The notes under the pieces: generated by a model | The model's input: only the letters and a program-made list of their open reading frames with translations | Database searches by the model: none | What the model was told of the DNA's origin: nothing | Shown: positions 46,420-55,725 of the stretch, one piece after another | How the letters are laid out: each line of letters starts with the position of its first letter | Numbering within the stretch: the first letter of the stretch is position 1 | Made by a program: the position numbers and the translations under genes | Source of the DNA: NIOZ-UU13 sp964653075 | Lineage (GTDB): Bacteria; Planctomycetota; Phycisphaerae; Sedimentisphaerales; Anaerobacaceae | Direction: 5' to 3' | DNA: 58,182 nt | NCBI GenBank assembly: GCA_964653075.1 | Contig: CAZZAX010000016.1 | Span: 1-58,182 of the forward strand

Positions 46420-46578
46420 CGTGAAATACTCCAATGACAGGTTTTTGTGTTACTATAGTATGGTCTTGCTAATAACAGAATCGGGGCGAAAAATCAAGGA
46501 AAAAAACGTCTCGAGCATTGGAGATATCACAAAGATTTTGGTAGAATTACTAAGTTGTCATCGACGAAAGTATTTGGT

Positions 46579-48030
46579 ATGATAATACCGCACGGAGCAA
46601 ATACCAAAATCTTAGGTTTACATAAGGAAAGGCAGGCAAGGAATCTGAAAAACCGAAGAACCAAAAAGACAGATGCCATAAGCCGCCGGAAGTTTCTCAA
46701 AAGTTCGGCAGCCGCCGCGGCAAGCACAGTTTTATTAGGTGACACGGCCTTCCAGGCCGTGAACACGGGCAGGATGCCCGTGCCACACTACGCTTCTGTA
46801 TTTGGCGCCAATGCACCGAGCAATCGCGTAACAGTCGGGATGATTGGAATGGGCAGGCAGGCCTATTACTCCAATCTCAAATCGTTTCTGAATGCATCCG
46901 ACACCCAGGTTATAGCTGTTTGTGACGTGGATGCATGGAGACTTGGCAACGCAAAAAAGGCCGTGGAGAAACATTACGCCAAAGAGCAGGTTTCCGGTAC
47001 TTTCAAAGGCTGTTCGATATACAAGGACTTTCGGGAGCTTGTAGGCCGCGCGGACATCGACGCGGTTATGATTTCCACACCGGACCACTGGCATGTGCCA
47101 ATAGCTATAGCTGCTGCCAGGGCCGGAAAGGACATCTGCTGTGAGAAACCTCTGACTTTGAATATCGCCGAAGGCCGGGTTCTCAGCGATACGGTAAAGC
47201 GGTACAATCGTGTATTCCGTACCGACAGTGAGTTCCGCTCACATGCGTGTTTCCAACGCGCATGTGAGCTTGTATTAAATGGGCGAATCGGCAAGGTGCA
47301 CACAATTCGTACGGGAGTGCCCGCCGGTGACGTGGGATGTGAGCCGCAACAGGAGATGCCGGTACCGAAGGAGCTGGATTATGAATTGTGGCTTGGGCCG
47401 GCACCATCGGCGCCATACACCGAGAAACGTGTTCATCCGCCAGGCAGTTACGAGCGTCCCGGCTGGATGAGGGTTCTGGACTACTGTGAAGGAATGGTTA
47501 CTAACTGGGGTGCGCACCTGAACGACATTGCCCAGTGGGGTAACGGCACCGAACGCACCGGCCCGGTGGAAGTCGAAGGCTCCGGCCGCTTTCCTACAGA
47601 GGGCCTGTGGAACGTGCTGCTGAGTTTTGAACTCAGGTACAGGTTTGCCAACGGTGTCCGCCTGTTTTACAATATCAGCCACCCTTACGTGCGGTTCGAA
47701 GGTGCCGACGGATGGATCGAAGCCGATTATAACAGCCGTTCTCTGAAGGCCCATCCGGAGTCAATTCTGAAATCAACGATTGGCCCGGATGAAATCCATC
47801 TGCCTCTTAAAAGCGAAAAGAGGGACTTCATCGACGCCGTTAAAACGCGCCGGCAAACGCTGGCGGACGCCGAGGTAGGTCATCGAACCACCTCTCTTTG
47901 CCAGTTGGGACACATTGCCATACAGGTCGGACGAAAACTAAAATGGGACCCGGACGCTGAACGGTTCACAAATGACCAGACTGCCAATCGTTTGCTCAGC
48001 CGGCCGATGCGCAGCCCATGGCGTCTATAA
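46579..48030 (+). CDS. Tat-exported Gfo/Idh/MocA oxidoreductase with a repeat-derived insertion
   Basis: The protein has about 483 residues from ATG 46579. The true start may lie nearer the signal: alignment with the next gene places it at a CTG near 46647, after AAGG, so the first ~20 residues are uncertain. The signal is AISRRKFLKSSAAAAASTVLL. The Rossmann loop is VGMIGMGRQAYY and the catalytic motif ICCEKPLTL. The C-terminus SRPMRSPWRL nearly matches that of the tandem paralogue (SKPMRSPWCL). Relative to it, about 17 residues (around DTAFQAVNTGRMPVPHY) are inserted between the signal helix and SVFGAN; they are encoded by a REP-like palindrome. It is the first gene of an operon of five. Confidence 0.9.
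   Translation: MIIPHGANTKILGLHKERQARNLKNRRTKKTDAISRRKFLKSSAAAAASTVLLGDTAFQAVNTGRMPVPHYASVFGANAPSNRVTVGMIGMGRQAYYSNLKSFLNASDTQVIAVCDVDAWRLGNAKKAVEKHYAKEQVSGTFKGCSIYKDFRELVGRADIDAVMISTPDHWHVPIAIAAARAGKDICCEKPLTLNIAEGRVLSDTVKRYNRVFRTDSEFRSHACFQRACELVLNGRIGKVHTIRTGVPAGDVGCEPQQEMPVPKELDYELWLGPAPSAPYTEKRVHPPGSYERPGWMRVLDYCEGMVTNWGAHLNDIAQWGNGTERTGPVEVEGSGRFPTEGLWNVLLSFELRYRFANGVRLFYNISHPYVRFEGADGWIEADYNSRSLKAHPESILKSTIGPDEIHLPLKSEKRDFIDAVKTRRQTLADAEVGHRTTSLCQLGHIAIQVGRKLKWDPDAERFTNDQTANRLLSRPMRSPWRL
46743..46790 (+). repeat. REP-like double palindrome inside the Gfo/Idh coding sequence
   Basis: CACGGCCTTCCAGGCCGTG (46743-46761) is followed immediately by CACGGGCAGGATGCCCGTG (46764-46782) and CCACAC. 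The second half is identical to the core at 30525-30543. It is read through in frame and creates the NTGRMPVP peptide. Confidence 0.75.
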
Positions 48031-48064
48031 AAAGTTTATCAACAACTTACGACAGGATTAGGAC

Positions 48065-49396
48065 ATGAAAAACAAAAAAACCAGCAAAACAAACATAATA
48101 ACCCGCCGGCAGTTTTTGAAAAATTCGGCAGTTGCTGCGACAGGAACGTTTCTATTGGCTCCGACAATCGTGCCGTCTTCGGTTTTCGGCGCCGACGCAC
48201 CGAGCAATCGCATAACATTCGGCTGTATCGGCGTCGGGCGTATGGGGCTCGGCGATTTGAGAGAAATTCTGGGATTCAAACAGGCCCGGGTCGTCGCTGT
48301 CTGCGATGTCGATTCCAACAGGGTAAAATACGCTCAGCAGCTCGTAGATAAGCATTATAAAGCAAACGGCGACTGTGCCGCGTACAAAGATTTCAGGGAC
48401 CTGATTGCACGGGATGATATCGACGCCGTTTCAGTTGTTACGCCCGACCAATGGCATGCTCTGCCCTCGATTGCCGCCGCCAGGGCCGGCAAGGATATCT
48501 TTCTGCAAAAACCGCTGACTCTGACTATAAAAGAGGGACGTGTGTTAAGCGACACGGTTCGCCGTTACAACCGAATCTTTCAGGTTGGATCTCAGCAGCG
48601 CTCCGATTCGAGATTCCGGACAGCCTGCGAGCTGGTTCGAAACGGCCGCATCGGCAAGCTGCACACAGTAAAGGTTGCCTTCGGCACGGACCCGGCTACA
48701 ACACCCCAGCCGCCAATGCCAATCCCAGAGGCGCTTGATTATGATATGTGGTTAGGCCCTGCACCCTGGGCCGATTATACGGAAAAACGCGTCCATCCTC
48801 AAAAAGGCTACGACCGGCCGGGCTGGCTGCGCATCCAGGATTATGGCGCCGGCATGATAACAGGCTGGGGTGCCCACCACAACGACATAGCACAGTGGGG
48901 AATGGGCACCGAATACACAGGCCCGGTTGAAATCGAAGGACAAGCCGAATACCCGAAAGACGGACTCTGGAACGTACATGGTGACTTCCGCATTGAATAC
49001 ACTTATGCAAACGGAGTAAAGGTTATCTGCACTGACAATAAAAAGAACCAACAAGGGATCCTTTTCGAGGGAACGGAAGGCTGGGTATCTGTAAGGCGAG
49101 GTCGTATCGATGCCGAGCCGAAGTCGTTGTTGACCTCGACTATCGGCCCTGATGAAATCCATCTCTACAAGAGCAACAGCCACAAGGCAAATCTCCTCGA
49201 GTGCATAAAATCGCGTGCTGAAACTGTGGCACCGGTTGAAGTCGGCCACCGTTCCTGCAGTGTATGTCTGCTGGGTGACATTGCGATGAGGCTTGGCAGA
49301 AAGTTGAAATGGGACCCCGAACAGGAACAATTCCTCAATGATGACGGAGCTAACCGGATGGTTTCCAAGCCGATGCGCAGCCCATGGTGTCTGTGA
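48065..49396 (+). CDS. Tat-exported Gfo/Idh/MocA oxidoreductase (tandem paralogue)
   Basis: The protein has 443 residues. The signal is IITRRQFLKNSAVAATGTFLL, leading without any insertion into VPSSVFGADAPSN. The Rossmann loop is FGCIGVGRMGLGDL and the lysine motif IFLQKPLTLTIKEG. The substrate domain contains ALDYDMWLGPAPWADYTEKR and GWGAHHNDIAQWGMGTE, the latter a conserved His-rich active-site segment also found in the preceding gene (WGAHLNDIAQWGNGTE). The two are a recent tandem duplication, 34 bases apart. It is followed 29 bases later by the DUF6807-like gene. Confidence 0.93.
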   Translation: MKNKKTSKTNIITRRQFLKNSAVAATGTFLLAPTIVPSSVFGADAPSNRITFGCIGVGRMGLGDLREILGFKQARVVAVCDVDSNRVKYAQQLVDKHYKANGDCAAYKDFRDLIARDDIDAVSVVTPDQWHALPSIAAARAGKDIFLQKPLTLTIKEGRVLSDTVRRYNRIFQVGSQQRSDSRFRTACELVRNGRIGKLHTVKVAFGTDPATTPQPPMPIPEALDYDMWLGPAPWADYTEKRVHPQKGYDRPGWLRIQDYGAGMITGWGAHHNDIAQWGMGTEYTGPVEIEGQAEYPKDGLWNVHGDFRIEYTYANGVKVICTDNKKNQQGILFEGTEGWVSVRRGRIDAEPKSLLTSTIGPDEIHLYKSNSHKANLLECIKSRAETVAPVEVGHRSCSVCLLGDIAMRLGRKLKWDPEQEQFLNDDGANRMVSKPMRSPWCL

Positions 49397-49425
49397 ATTT
49401 GGTTATTGGATAACAGGAGACTTTT

Positions 49426-50433
49426 ATGAATCGCTGGATATTTATTGCCACAGTTTTACTTTTAGTCATTGGCGCCTGTTCTCTGTCTCCGGCAGAATAT
49501 GATGGTCGAAAACAGTCAGGCCCTCAGAAAGTGACGGCAAAACTTGAAAAGAATCATATCGAAGTTAACGTCGGCGGAAAACTATTCACCCGCTACAAGT
49601 TCGATGCCTCTCAGAAGTACCCGTATTTCTGGCCGGTATGTGGACCGGCATCGAATAAATCGGTCACTACCGAAACATCAGAGCCGTATCCACACCATCA
49701 TTCGCTGTTCTTCGGCTGCGACCGCGTCAACGGCGGCAATTATTGGCAGGATATCAACGAACGCGGCCAGATTGTCTCGCAGGGACCGAAGCTCATCAGG
49801 GCATCCGGCAACCGGGTAGTTTTTACCGATACATGCTTTTGGCGGCAGCCGGGCAAAGAACCGGTCATTCGAGATGCGCGTCGAGTCACTATCACCGCGC
49901 TTAATAAAGACCTTCGATTTATTGATTTCAGGATTGCCCTCAAAGCCCTGACGGATATTCGTATCCTGAAGACAAACCACTCTTTGTTTTCGGCGCGCGT
50001 TGTACCGGAGCTGAGTGTCAGGGCCGGAGGCACGATCATCAACGCTGAGGGAAAGACCACCGAGAAAAACACATTCGGCATTGCCTCGCCATGGTGCGAT
50101 TACTGGGGCACACGCAATGGCGTTACAGAAGGCATTGCGATTCTACAGAATCCGGACAATCGCTGGTATCCGAGCAAATGGTTTACCCGTGATTACGGTT
50201 TTTTCTCGCCGACACCCATGTACTGGCTCGAAGACGACCATTTCGATTTGGCTAAAGAGCATATACTGACCTTGCGATATCGTGTTGTTGTACATACCGG
50301 AGACGAACAAACCGCTGGAATACAGGAGATATTCGAGCAGTACAAAAAAACCGCCAGACGTTCCCTTGCACAAAAGGCACACATGGAATTTCTACAGCGT
50401 CACGTTCTATCAAGACTGCATAGCAAACGATAA
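49426..50433 (+). CDS. DUF6807 (PmoA-like) family secreted protein
   Basis: The protein has 335 residues. CAGGAGA precedes the ATG. A signal peptide with a lipobox-like LVIGACS suggests a lipoprotein. The body shows the DUF6807 pattern: FTRYKFDASQKYPYFWPVCG, PYPHHHSLFFGCDRVNGGNYW, then FGIASPWCDYWGTRNGVTEG and WYPSKWFTRDYGFFSPTPM. Members are often labelled PmoA in databases, but they are not methane monooxygenase; they are common in polysaccharide loci of planctomycetes. The HHH segment may bind metal. It sits in the middle of the five-gene operon. Confidence 0.85.
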   Translation: MNRWIFIATVLLLVIGACSLSPAEYDGRKQSGPQKVTAKLEKNHIEVNVGGKLFTRYKFDASQKYPYFWPVCGPASNKSVTTETSEPYPHHHSLFFGCDRVNGGNYWQDINERGQIVSQGPKLIRASGNRVVFTDTCFWRQPGKEPVIRDARRVTITALNKDLRFIDFRIALKALTDIRILKTNHSLFSARVVPELSVRAGGTIINAEGKTTEKNTFGIASPWCDYWGTRNGVTEGIAILQNPDNRWYPSKWFTRDYGFFSPTPMYWLEDDHFDLAKEHILTLRYRVVVHTGDEQTAGIQEIFEQYKKTARRSLAQKAHMEFLQRHVLSRLHSKR

Positions 50434-50509
50434 GTTTTTTACAGGGAAAATAAAGCTGAATCATCAGAGAAGTCTGCATAAATATTTAGAAAGAAGGAGG
50501 TTTTGCAAA

Positions 50510-53500
50510 ATGAGACACTATTCTACAATAAAGCTGTGGATGCTGATACTGCCGGCTGTTTTTCTTTTTATTGGTACAGCCCAGGCAAAAAAGATTGATG
50601 CGATAACGCAGGCCAAAGAGATTATCGATATAACCGGCGTGCAGGGCGGCATAGTGGTCCATCTTGGTTGTGGCGATGGAAAATTGACTGCGGCCCTGCG
50701 AATAAATGACAGTTTTACGGTTCACGGGCTCGAAGCAGACCCGGCCAGGGTGCTGCAAGCGAGAAGCTATATTAAAGAAAAAGGCCTCTATGGGCCGGTC
50801 TCCGTTGAACAGTATTCAGGTTCGGTGCTTCCTTACGCTGATAATCTAATCAACCTCGTTGTCGTGCATAAAGCCGGTGGTATCACTCGGGACGAGGTAA
50901 TGCGGGTCCTGGCCCCCGGAGCAGTGGCCTGCGCCTGGCGCAGGGGACAGTGGAAAAAAATCGTTAAATCCTGGCCCGACAATATTGACCAGTGGACACA
51001 TTTTCTGCATGACGCAAGTAACAATGCGGTCGCCGATGATTCCGTTGTCGGACCGCCTCGAAGCCTTCAGTGGGTTGCGCCGCCCCTGTGGCTTCGAAGC
51101 CATGAAACACCGTCCGGAATTCAGTCACCGGTCTCGGCGGCCGGCAGGCTGTTCTACTTCTTCGACGAGGGGCTGATAGGTATTACCGACGAGCGTCTGC
51201 CCGATCGCTGGTCGCTTGTTGCGCGGGACGCTTTCAATGGCCGGTTGCTCTGGAAACGCCCGCTTGATGCCTGGGGCTGGAGGCAGTGGAATCCCGAGCA
51301 ATATATTGGCAAAGACTGGACCACGTTACGAGGCAGGCGCACTGACGTACCCAACGAGAACCAGCGCAAAATAGTTGCCGACGTTGACCGGCTTTACACG
51401 ACTCTGAGCTACCGCGACCCGATGTCTATCCTGGACGCGGCCACGGGTGATATCATTGATACGGTTGAAGCGACACGGGGCACGAGTGAGATTCTTCTCA
51501 GCGACGGTATCGCCGTAGCATATACTCGACAAGTTCCGGAAGGCATTGCAAAGCGCAGAGGAGTTCAAGATATAGGAGCTGCTCTGGTTGCTGTTAGCGG
51601 CCGGACTAATAAGGTGCTCTGGGAGAAACAGGCAGGCTCTATCCGTCCTCTGGCATTAGCAATTGACAATGGACGAGTTATCTATTTGAGCGGAAAAAAT
51701 CTGGTCTCGCTCAATTTGAAAGACGGCCGCCAGTTATGGAGAGTTCAACCGAAATTTACCACCCCCAAAACGCTGCTTATTTGCGATAATGTTGTTGTCA
51801 TGCAGGGCGGAAAATTTGTCGCCGCCCATGATGCAAAGGACGGAAGACTGCTCTGGGATAAAACTGTTCCACCTATAGGCGGGGGTGAAGGAGATGACCT
51901 GTTCGTAATCGATGGACTGGTTTGGCGCGGTATGCTCAGCGTGGACGACGATGGCAAGGTGGTACGCAAAAGCCCGAATTCGCTGGTCATCGGCTGGGAC
52001 CTTCGCTCGGGTGCCGAGAAAAAACGCATCCTCGTAAATAACCTGCGAAGTCCGGAACACCATCATCGCTGTTATCGCAATAAGGCAACCATCCGATATT
52101 TAATCAGCTCTTACGAAGGCGCCGAGTACCTCGATTTTAAGGCGGATAATCATTCCCAGAACAACTGGCTTCGCGGCGCATGCAAATACGGAATGATGCC
52201 CGCCAACGGTATGCTGTATGTCCCGTCGGATCAATGTTTCTGTCAGCCCGGTGCGAAATTTCTGGGATATGCAGCAGTAACATCGGGGCCGGACGTTGCT
52301 CCTGAGGCGGTCCCGGATAATGAGCGCCTCGAAAAGGGCCCAGCTTACGGAACACCTGCCGATGCCGTTACCGGCCCCGGCAATGACTGGCCGACGTACC
52401 GCCACGATGCTTCTCGCAGCGGCACAACGCGCAGCCGTGTCCGCCCTGATGTAGCTGTCAGGTGGCAGACCACTCTTAAGGGAGCTTTAACTGCCCCCGT
52501 AGCTGCCGCCGGTAAGGTTTTTGTTGCCGAGCCGGATGCTCATACATTACATGCTTTGGATATGGCGAGCGGAAAAGAGATTTGGCAGTTCACTGCAAAC
52601 GGGCGTATCGACTCGCCCCCGACAATTTACCGAGGGATGGTGCTTGTAGGCTCTAAAGACGGATATGTTTACTGTCTGCGAGTATCGGACGGCCAACTCG
52701 TATGGCGATTTTTAGCGGCGCCTACTGATAGACGAATTGCCTATTTCGACCAGGTGGAGTCAGCCTGGCCTGTCCACGGCAGCGTGCTGGTCAATAAGGG
52801 CGTGGCCTATTTCACGGCGGGACGTTCGACCTATCTCGACGGCGGTATCCGCGTATATGGGCTGGATGCGGTCAGCGGAAAGATTCTCCACAAGGGCCTC
52901 TTGGAAGGACCGCATCGAGACGTGGAAAAAGATCGCGACCTTGCCTTTTTCATCCTGGGGGCCAATTCGGACGTGCTCGTCAGTGAAGGCGGATACGTCT
53001 ATATGCGACAGAAGAAAATGACGCCTGAGTTGGAGGAGATCAAAGTGGAGGTCCTTTCGAGCAAGGGCGCTCAGGATGTGGGAATGCATATTTTCTCGAC
53101 GTCCGGCCTGCTGGACGACTCCTGGTATAACCGCACGTTCTGGATGTACTCGAAGCGATGGCCCGGCTTCCAGTTGGCGAACCAGGCCCCGAAGACAGGA
53201 CAGCTCCTCGTGGTTGACGACGAAAAAACTTTTGCCGTCAGGGTGTTCTATCGCCGGAACGTGCACAGCTTGATGTTTTTCCCGGGCAGGGAGGGCTATC
53301 TGCTATTCGCAGACTTCAATACGACCGAGCCGCAGATTGTAGGAGACAAAGGTTGGCGCAAGCCCCTTGCGTGGTTGCCCCAATCGCACATCCCTCGCGA
53401 TGGCAATCCCGGCCTGGACGAAGTGAGGTGGGGATTCGGGGCGGACAAGGGCATTGGATATACGCGGGCGGAACAGCCGCTCTGGACGAATTGGCTGCCG

Positions 53501-53761
53501 GTTCGAATCCGTGCCATGGTCAAAGCAGGCGATACTCTTTTCGTGGCCGGTGCACCGGATTTCTTTGACTCGAAAGATCCCTACGCCGCCTTCGAGGCGC
53601 GCAAGGGAGCCAGGCTTGTAGCCGTGTCAGCCGAAAATGGAAAAAAACTCTCTGAAACAGCGATTGACTATCCCCCTGTGTTCGACGGCATGATTGCAGC
53701 GAATGGCTGCCTGTTCGCTTCCTTACGGGACGGAAGTGTTGTGTGCCTGGCGGGGATATAG
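50510..53761 (+). CDS. Exported methyltransferase-like domain fused to PQQ-type beta-propeller
   Basis: The protein has about 1083 residues. ATG at 50510 is preceded by AAGGAGG; an open frame extends farther upstream into the previous gene but is not used. A signal peptide (ending GTAQAKK) precedes a class I methyltransferase-like fold (about 35-150): GGIVVHLGCGDGKLT is motif I, with later GLEADP and SGSVLPYADNLINLV. From about 165 (WTHFLHDASNNAVAD) the remainder is a large PQQ-like propeller with blades such as AFNGRLLWKRPLDAW, GRLLWDKTVPP, GKEIWQFTANGRIDSPP and GSVVCLAGI at the end. SAM is not normally available outside the cytoplasm, so the first domain may be a binding relic. Confidence 0.87.
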   Translation: MRHYSTIKLWMLILPAVFLFIGTAQAKKIDAITQAKEIIDITGVQGGIVVHLGCGDGKLTAALRINDSFTVHGLEADPARVLQARSYIKEKGLYGPVSVEQYSGSVLPYADNLINLVVVHKAGGITRDEVMRVLAPGAVACAWRRGQWKKIVKSWPDNIDQWTHFLHDASNNAVADDSVVGPPRSLQWVAPPLWLRSHETPSGIQSPVSAAGRLFYFFDEGLIGITDERLPDRWSLVARDAFNGRLLWKRPLDAWGWRQWNPEQYIGKDWTTLRGRRTDVPNENQRKIVADVDRLYTTLSYRDPMSILDAATGDIIDTVEATRGTSEILLSDGIAVAYTRQVPEGIAKRRGVQDIGAALVAVSGRTNKVLWEKQAGSIRPLALAIDNGRVIYLSGKNLVSLNLKDGRQLWRVQPKFTTPKTLLICDNVVVMQGGKFVAAHDAKDGRLLWDKTVPPIGGGEGDDLFVIDGLVWRGMLSVDDDGKVVRKSPNSLVIGWDLRSGAEKKRILVNNLRSPEHHHRCYRNKATIRYLISSYEGAEYLDFKADNHSQNNWLRGACKYGMMPANGMLYVPSDQCFCQPGAKFLGYAAVTSGPDVAPEAVPDNERLEKGPAYGTPADAVTGPGNDWPTYRHDASRSGTTRSRVRPDVAVRWQTTLKGALTAPVAAAGKVFVAEPDAHTLHALDMASGKEIWQFTANGRIDSPPTIYRGMVLVGSKDGYVYCLRVSDGQLVWRFLAAPTDRRIAYFDQVESAWPVHGSVLVNKGVAYFTAGRSTYLDGGIRVYGLDAVSGKILHKGLLEGPHRDVEKDRDLAFFILGANSDVLVSEGGYVYMRQKKMTPELEEIKVEVLSSKGAQDVGMHIFSTSGLLDDSWYNRTFWMYSKRWPGFQLANQAPKTGQLLVVDDEKTFAVRVFYRRNVHSLMFFPGREGYLLFADFNTTEPQIVGDKGWRKPLAWLPQSHIPRDGNPGLDEVRWGFGADKGIGYTRAEQPLWTNWLPVRIRAMVKAGDTLFVAGAPDFFDSKDPYAAFEARKGARLVAVSAENGKKLSETAIDYPPVFDGMIAANGCLFASLRDGSVVCLAGI

Positions 53762-53793
53762 TTGTGGCTCCGCGTAAGTAGGAGATAGTAAAA

Positions 53794-55329
53794 TTGAAGG
53801 TTCGAAATAACACTCTACAGCCTCATTGCAGCCGGCGCGACTTCCTCGACCTTCTCGGACGCGGCTCGGTCGCATTTGCCTTTTTTGGTACTGCCGGGCA
53901 ATATCTATTAGCCGCCGGAAACGAAAAGACAGCCAGGCGGAATATTGTCTTTGTGCTCAGCGACGATCATCGCTACGACTTTATGGGATTCATCAAAGGC
54001 GCGCCGGAGTTCCTTCAAACGCCAAACATGGACCGCATGGCGCAGCAGGGAGCACATCTTACCAACGCGTTTGTCAGCACCTCGTTATGCTCACCGAGCA
54101 GGGCGTCTATACTCACCGGGCAATATATGCACCACCATCGCATCGTTGATAATCAGCGGCCGGAACCAAAAGGAACAGTTTTCTTTCCGAAGTACCTGCA
54201 GAAGGCCGGCTACCAGACGGCCTTCATAGGTAAGTGGCACATGGGCCACGAACACGATGCCCCGAGACCCGGCTTCGACCACTGGGCCAGCTTCAAGGGC
54301 CAGGGAACCTACTTCGACCCGATACTCAACATCAATAACAATCACCGCCAGTTCGAAGGATACACAACCGACGTACTGACAGACCAGGCGCTCGAATGGC
54401 TAAAGAACGGCAGAGATACTAACCGGCCGTTCTTTCTGTATCTGTCGTTCAAGGCCGTACATTATCCCTTCCAGCCCGCAAAACGCCACCAGGGCCGCTA
54501 CGGGACGGCCGATGTAAAACGCCCTGAAACGATGGCCAACACAGAACGCAACTACCAGACCCAGCCGCATTGGGTTCGCGAGCGGCGTTACAGCATCCAC
54601 GGTATCGACCATATGGAAACAGGACAATATGATAATGACCCAGTTCCGTCATTCGACAACCTCTATAAACAATATTGCGAGACCGTGCACGGGCTGGATG
54701 AGAACCTCGGGCGCGTTCTTGACTATCTGGATCAGACGGGCCTGAGTAAGTCAACGCTTGTTCTCTACATGGGCGACAACGGCTTTGCGCTCGGAGAGCA
54801 CGGCTTCTACGACAAGCGGGATGCTTTCGAAGAATCTATCCGCGTACCGATGCTCGCATACGCTCCCGGCATTATTGAACCGGGAACAAAAGTTACGCAA
54901 ATGCTGCAGAACATAGATATCGCCCCGACACTGCTGGCGACCGCCGGTTTGCAGCCCCCGAAGGCGGCGAAAATGGACGGCCAATCTTTCCTGCCGCTGC
55001 TCAGAGGTAAATCAACTCAATGGCGCGACCATATTCTTTACGAGTATTACTGGGAGTGGAACTTCCCCGCCACACCAACTGTGTTTGCCATTCGAACCGA
55101 ACGTTATAAGTACATATTCTATCAGGGAGTTTGGGACCACGACGGATTTTACGATCTTAAGACCGACCCGCACGAACGGCATAACCTGATTAACGTTCCC
55201 GCTTATCGCGAGCGCATCGAGGAGATGAAAAAACAGCTCTTCGATGAGCTTGAAGCCGGCGGCGGGCTGGACATTCCGGTACGCCGTCCTCTGGGAGAGC
55301 GCCTCGACCAGCGCAAAAACAAACGCTGA
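53794..55329 (+). CDS. Exported type I sulfatase, Cys-type (CSPSR)
   Basis: The protein has 511 residues. The TTG start at 53794 lies nine bases after GGAG, and no in-frame ATG gives a better signal. CSRRDFLDLLGRGSVAFAFF is a Tat-like signal. Metal-site Asp57-Asp58 (LSDDHRYDFMGF) and Cys99 in SLCSPSRASILTGQYM (formylglycine precursor) are present, as are GKWHMGH, LVLYMGDNGFALGEHG and IRTERYKYIFY. It resembles arylsulfatase/N-sulfoglucosamine sulfohydrolase-type enzymes. It closes the five-gene operon, 32 bases after the methyltransferase-propeller gene. Confidence 0.94.
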   Translation: MKVRNNTLQPHCSRRDFLDLLGRGSVAFAFFGTAGQYLLAAGNEKTARRNIVFVLSDDHRYDFMGFIKGAPEFLQTPNMDRMAQQGAHLTNAFVSTSLCSPSRASILTGQYMHHHRIVDNQRPEPKGTVFFPKYLQKAGYQTAFIGKWHMGHEHDAPRPGFDHWASFKGQGTYFDPILNINNNHRQFEGYTTDVLTDQALEWLKNGRDTNRPFFLYLSFKAVHYPFQPAKRHQGRYGTADVKRPETMANTERNYQTQPHWVRERRYSIHGIDHMETGQYDNDPVPSFDNLYKQYCETVHGLDENLGRVLDYLDQTGLSKSTLVLYMGDNGFALGEHGFYDKRDAFEESIRVPMLAYAPGIIEPGTKVTQMLQNIDIAPTLLATAGLQPPKAAKMDGQSFLPLLRGKSTQWRDHILYEYYWEWNFPATPTVFAIRTERYKYIFYQGVWDHDGFYDLKTDPHERHNLINVPAYRERIEEMKKQLFDELEAGGGLDIPVRRPLGERLDQRKNKR

Positions 55330-55653
55330 TATTCCCTTGTCCGGTGATAACGATTGCCTGCAGTACGCCCCCCCAAGGATATGCCAAATGGACTATGCAA
55401 ATGTCGGCCCACGAACTGACGCCATACCATGACGCTGGGAAAATACACACGATATAAGACGTTTATTTACAGTATCTTATCAGCATGTGAGTTCTTGCTT
55501 GTCTATTAAGAGGTCAATAGAGCCACATGTGTGCGAAAAAGAGAAAGAGGATGGCGTACCTTTCGGATACAACGCTCATACCAGACAAACACCTCCAAAA
55601 ATAAAGAAACCCTCAAAAGACTGATGCAGTTTTCTGAGGATTCAATTACGAAA
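55330..55653. other. Boundary stretch without a gene
   Basis: This 324-base stretch separates the carbohydrate operon from the AT-richer, oppositely oriented cassette-like genes. I see no gene, promoter or clear terminator in it. Confidence 0.5.
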
Positions 55654-55725
55654 CTGCTAACGATTGAGTTCACCTGCATTTTGAAGCTTAGCGGAAAAAT
55701 GTCAGGTGTAACGATTTGTTAGCAG
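55654..55725 (-). other. attC-like recombination site (integron cassette end)
   Basis: Read on the minus strand, the outer boxes are CTGCTAAC and GTTAGCAG (8 bp, perfect). Each side has a nine-base spacer. The inner stem pairs CACCTG and CATTTT with AAAATG and CAGGTG, with one unpaired base in the 5' arm, the extrahelical-base arrangement of attC sites. The GCTAACAAATCGTT start and AACTCAATCGTTAG end strongly resemble known class 1 cassette sites. It begins directly at the stop codon of the gene at 55726. Confidence 0.7.

Noticed and set aside
50282..50509. Upstream extension of the methyltransferase-propeller frame
   Set aside because: It overlaps the 3' end of the DUF6807-like gene; a GGAGG site and a signal peptide fix the start at 50510.
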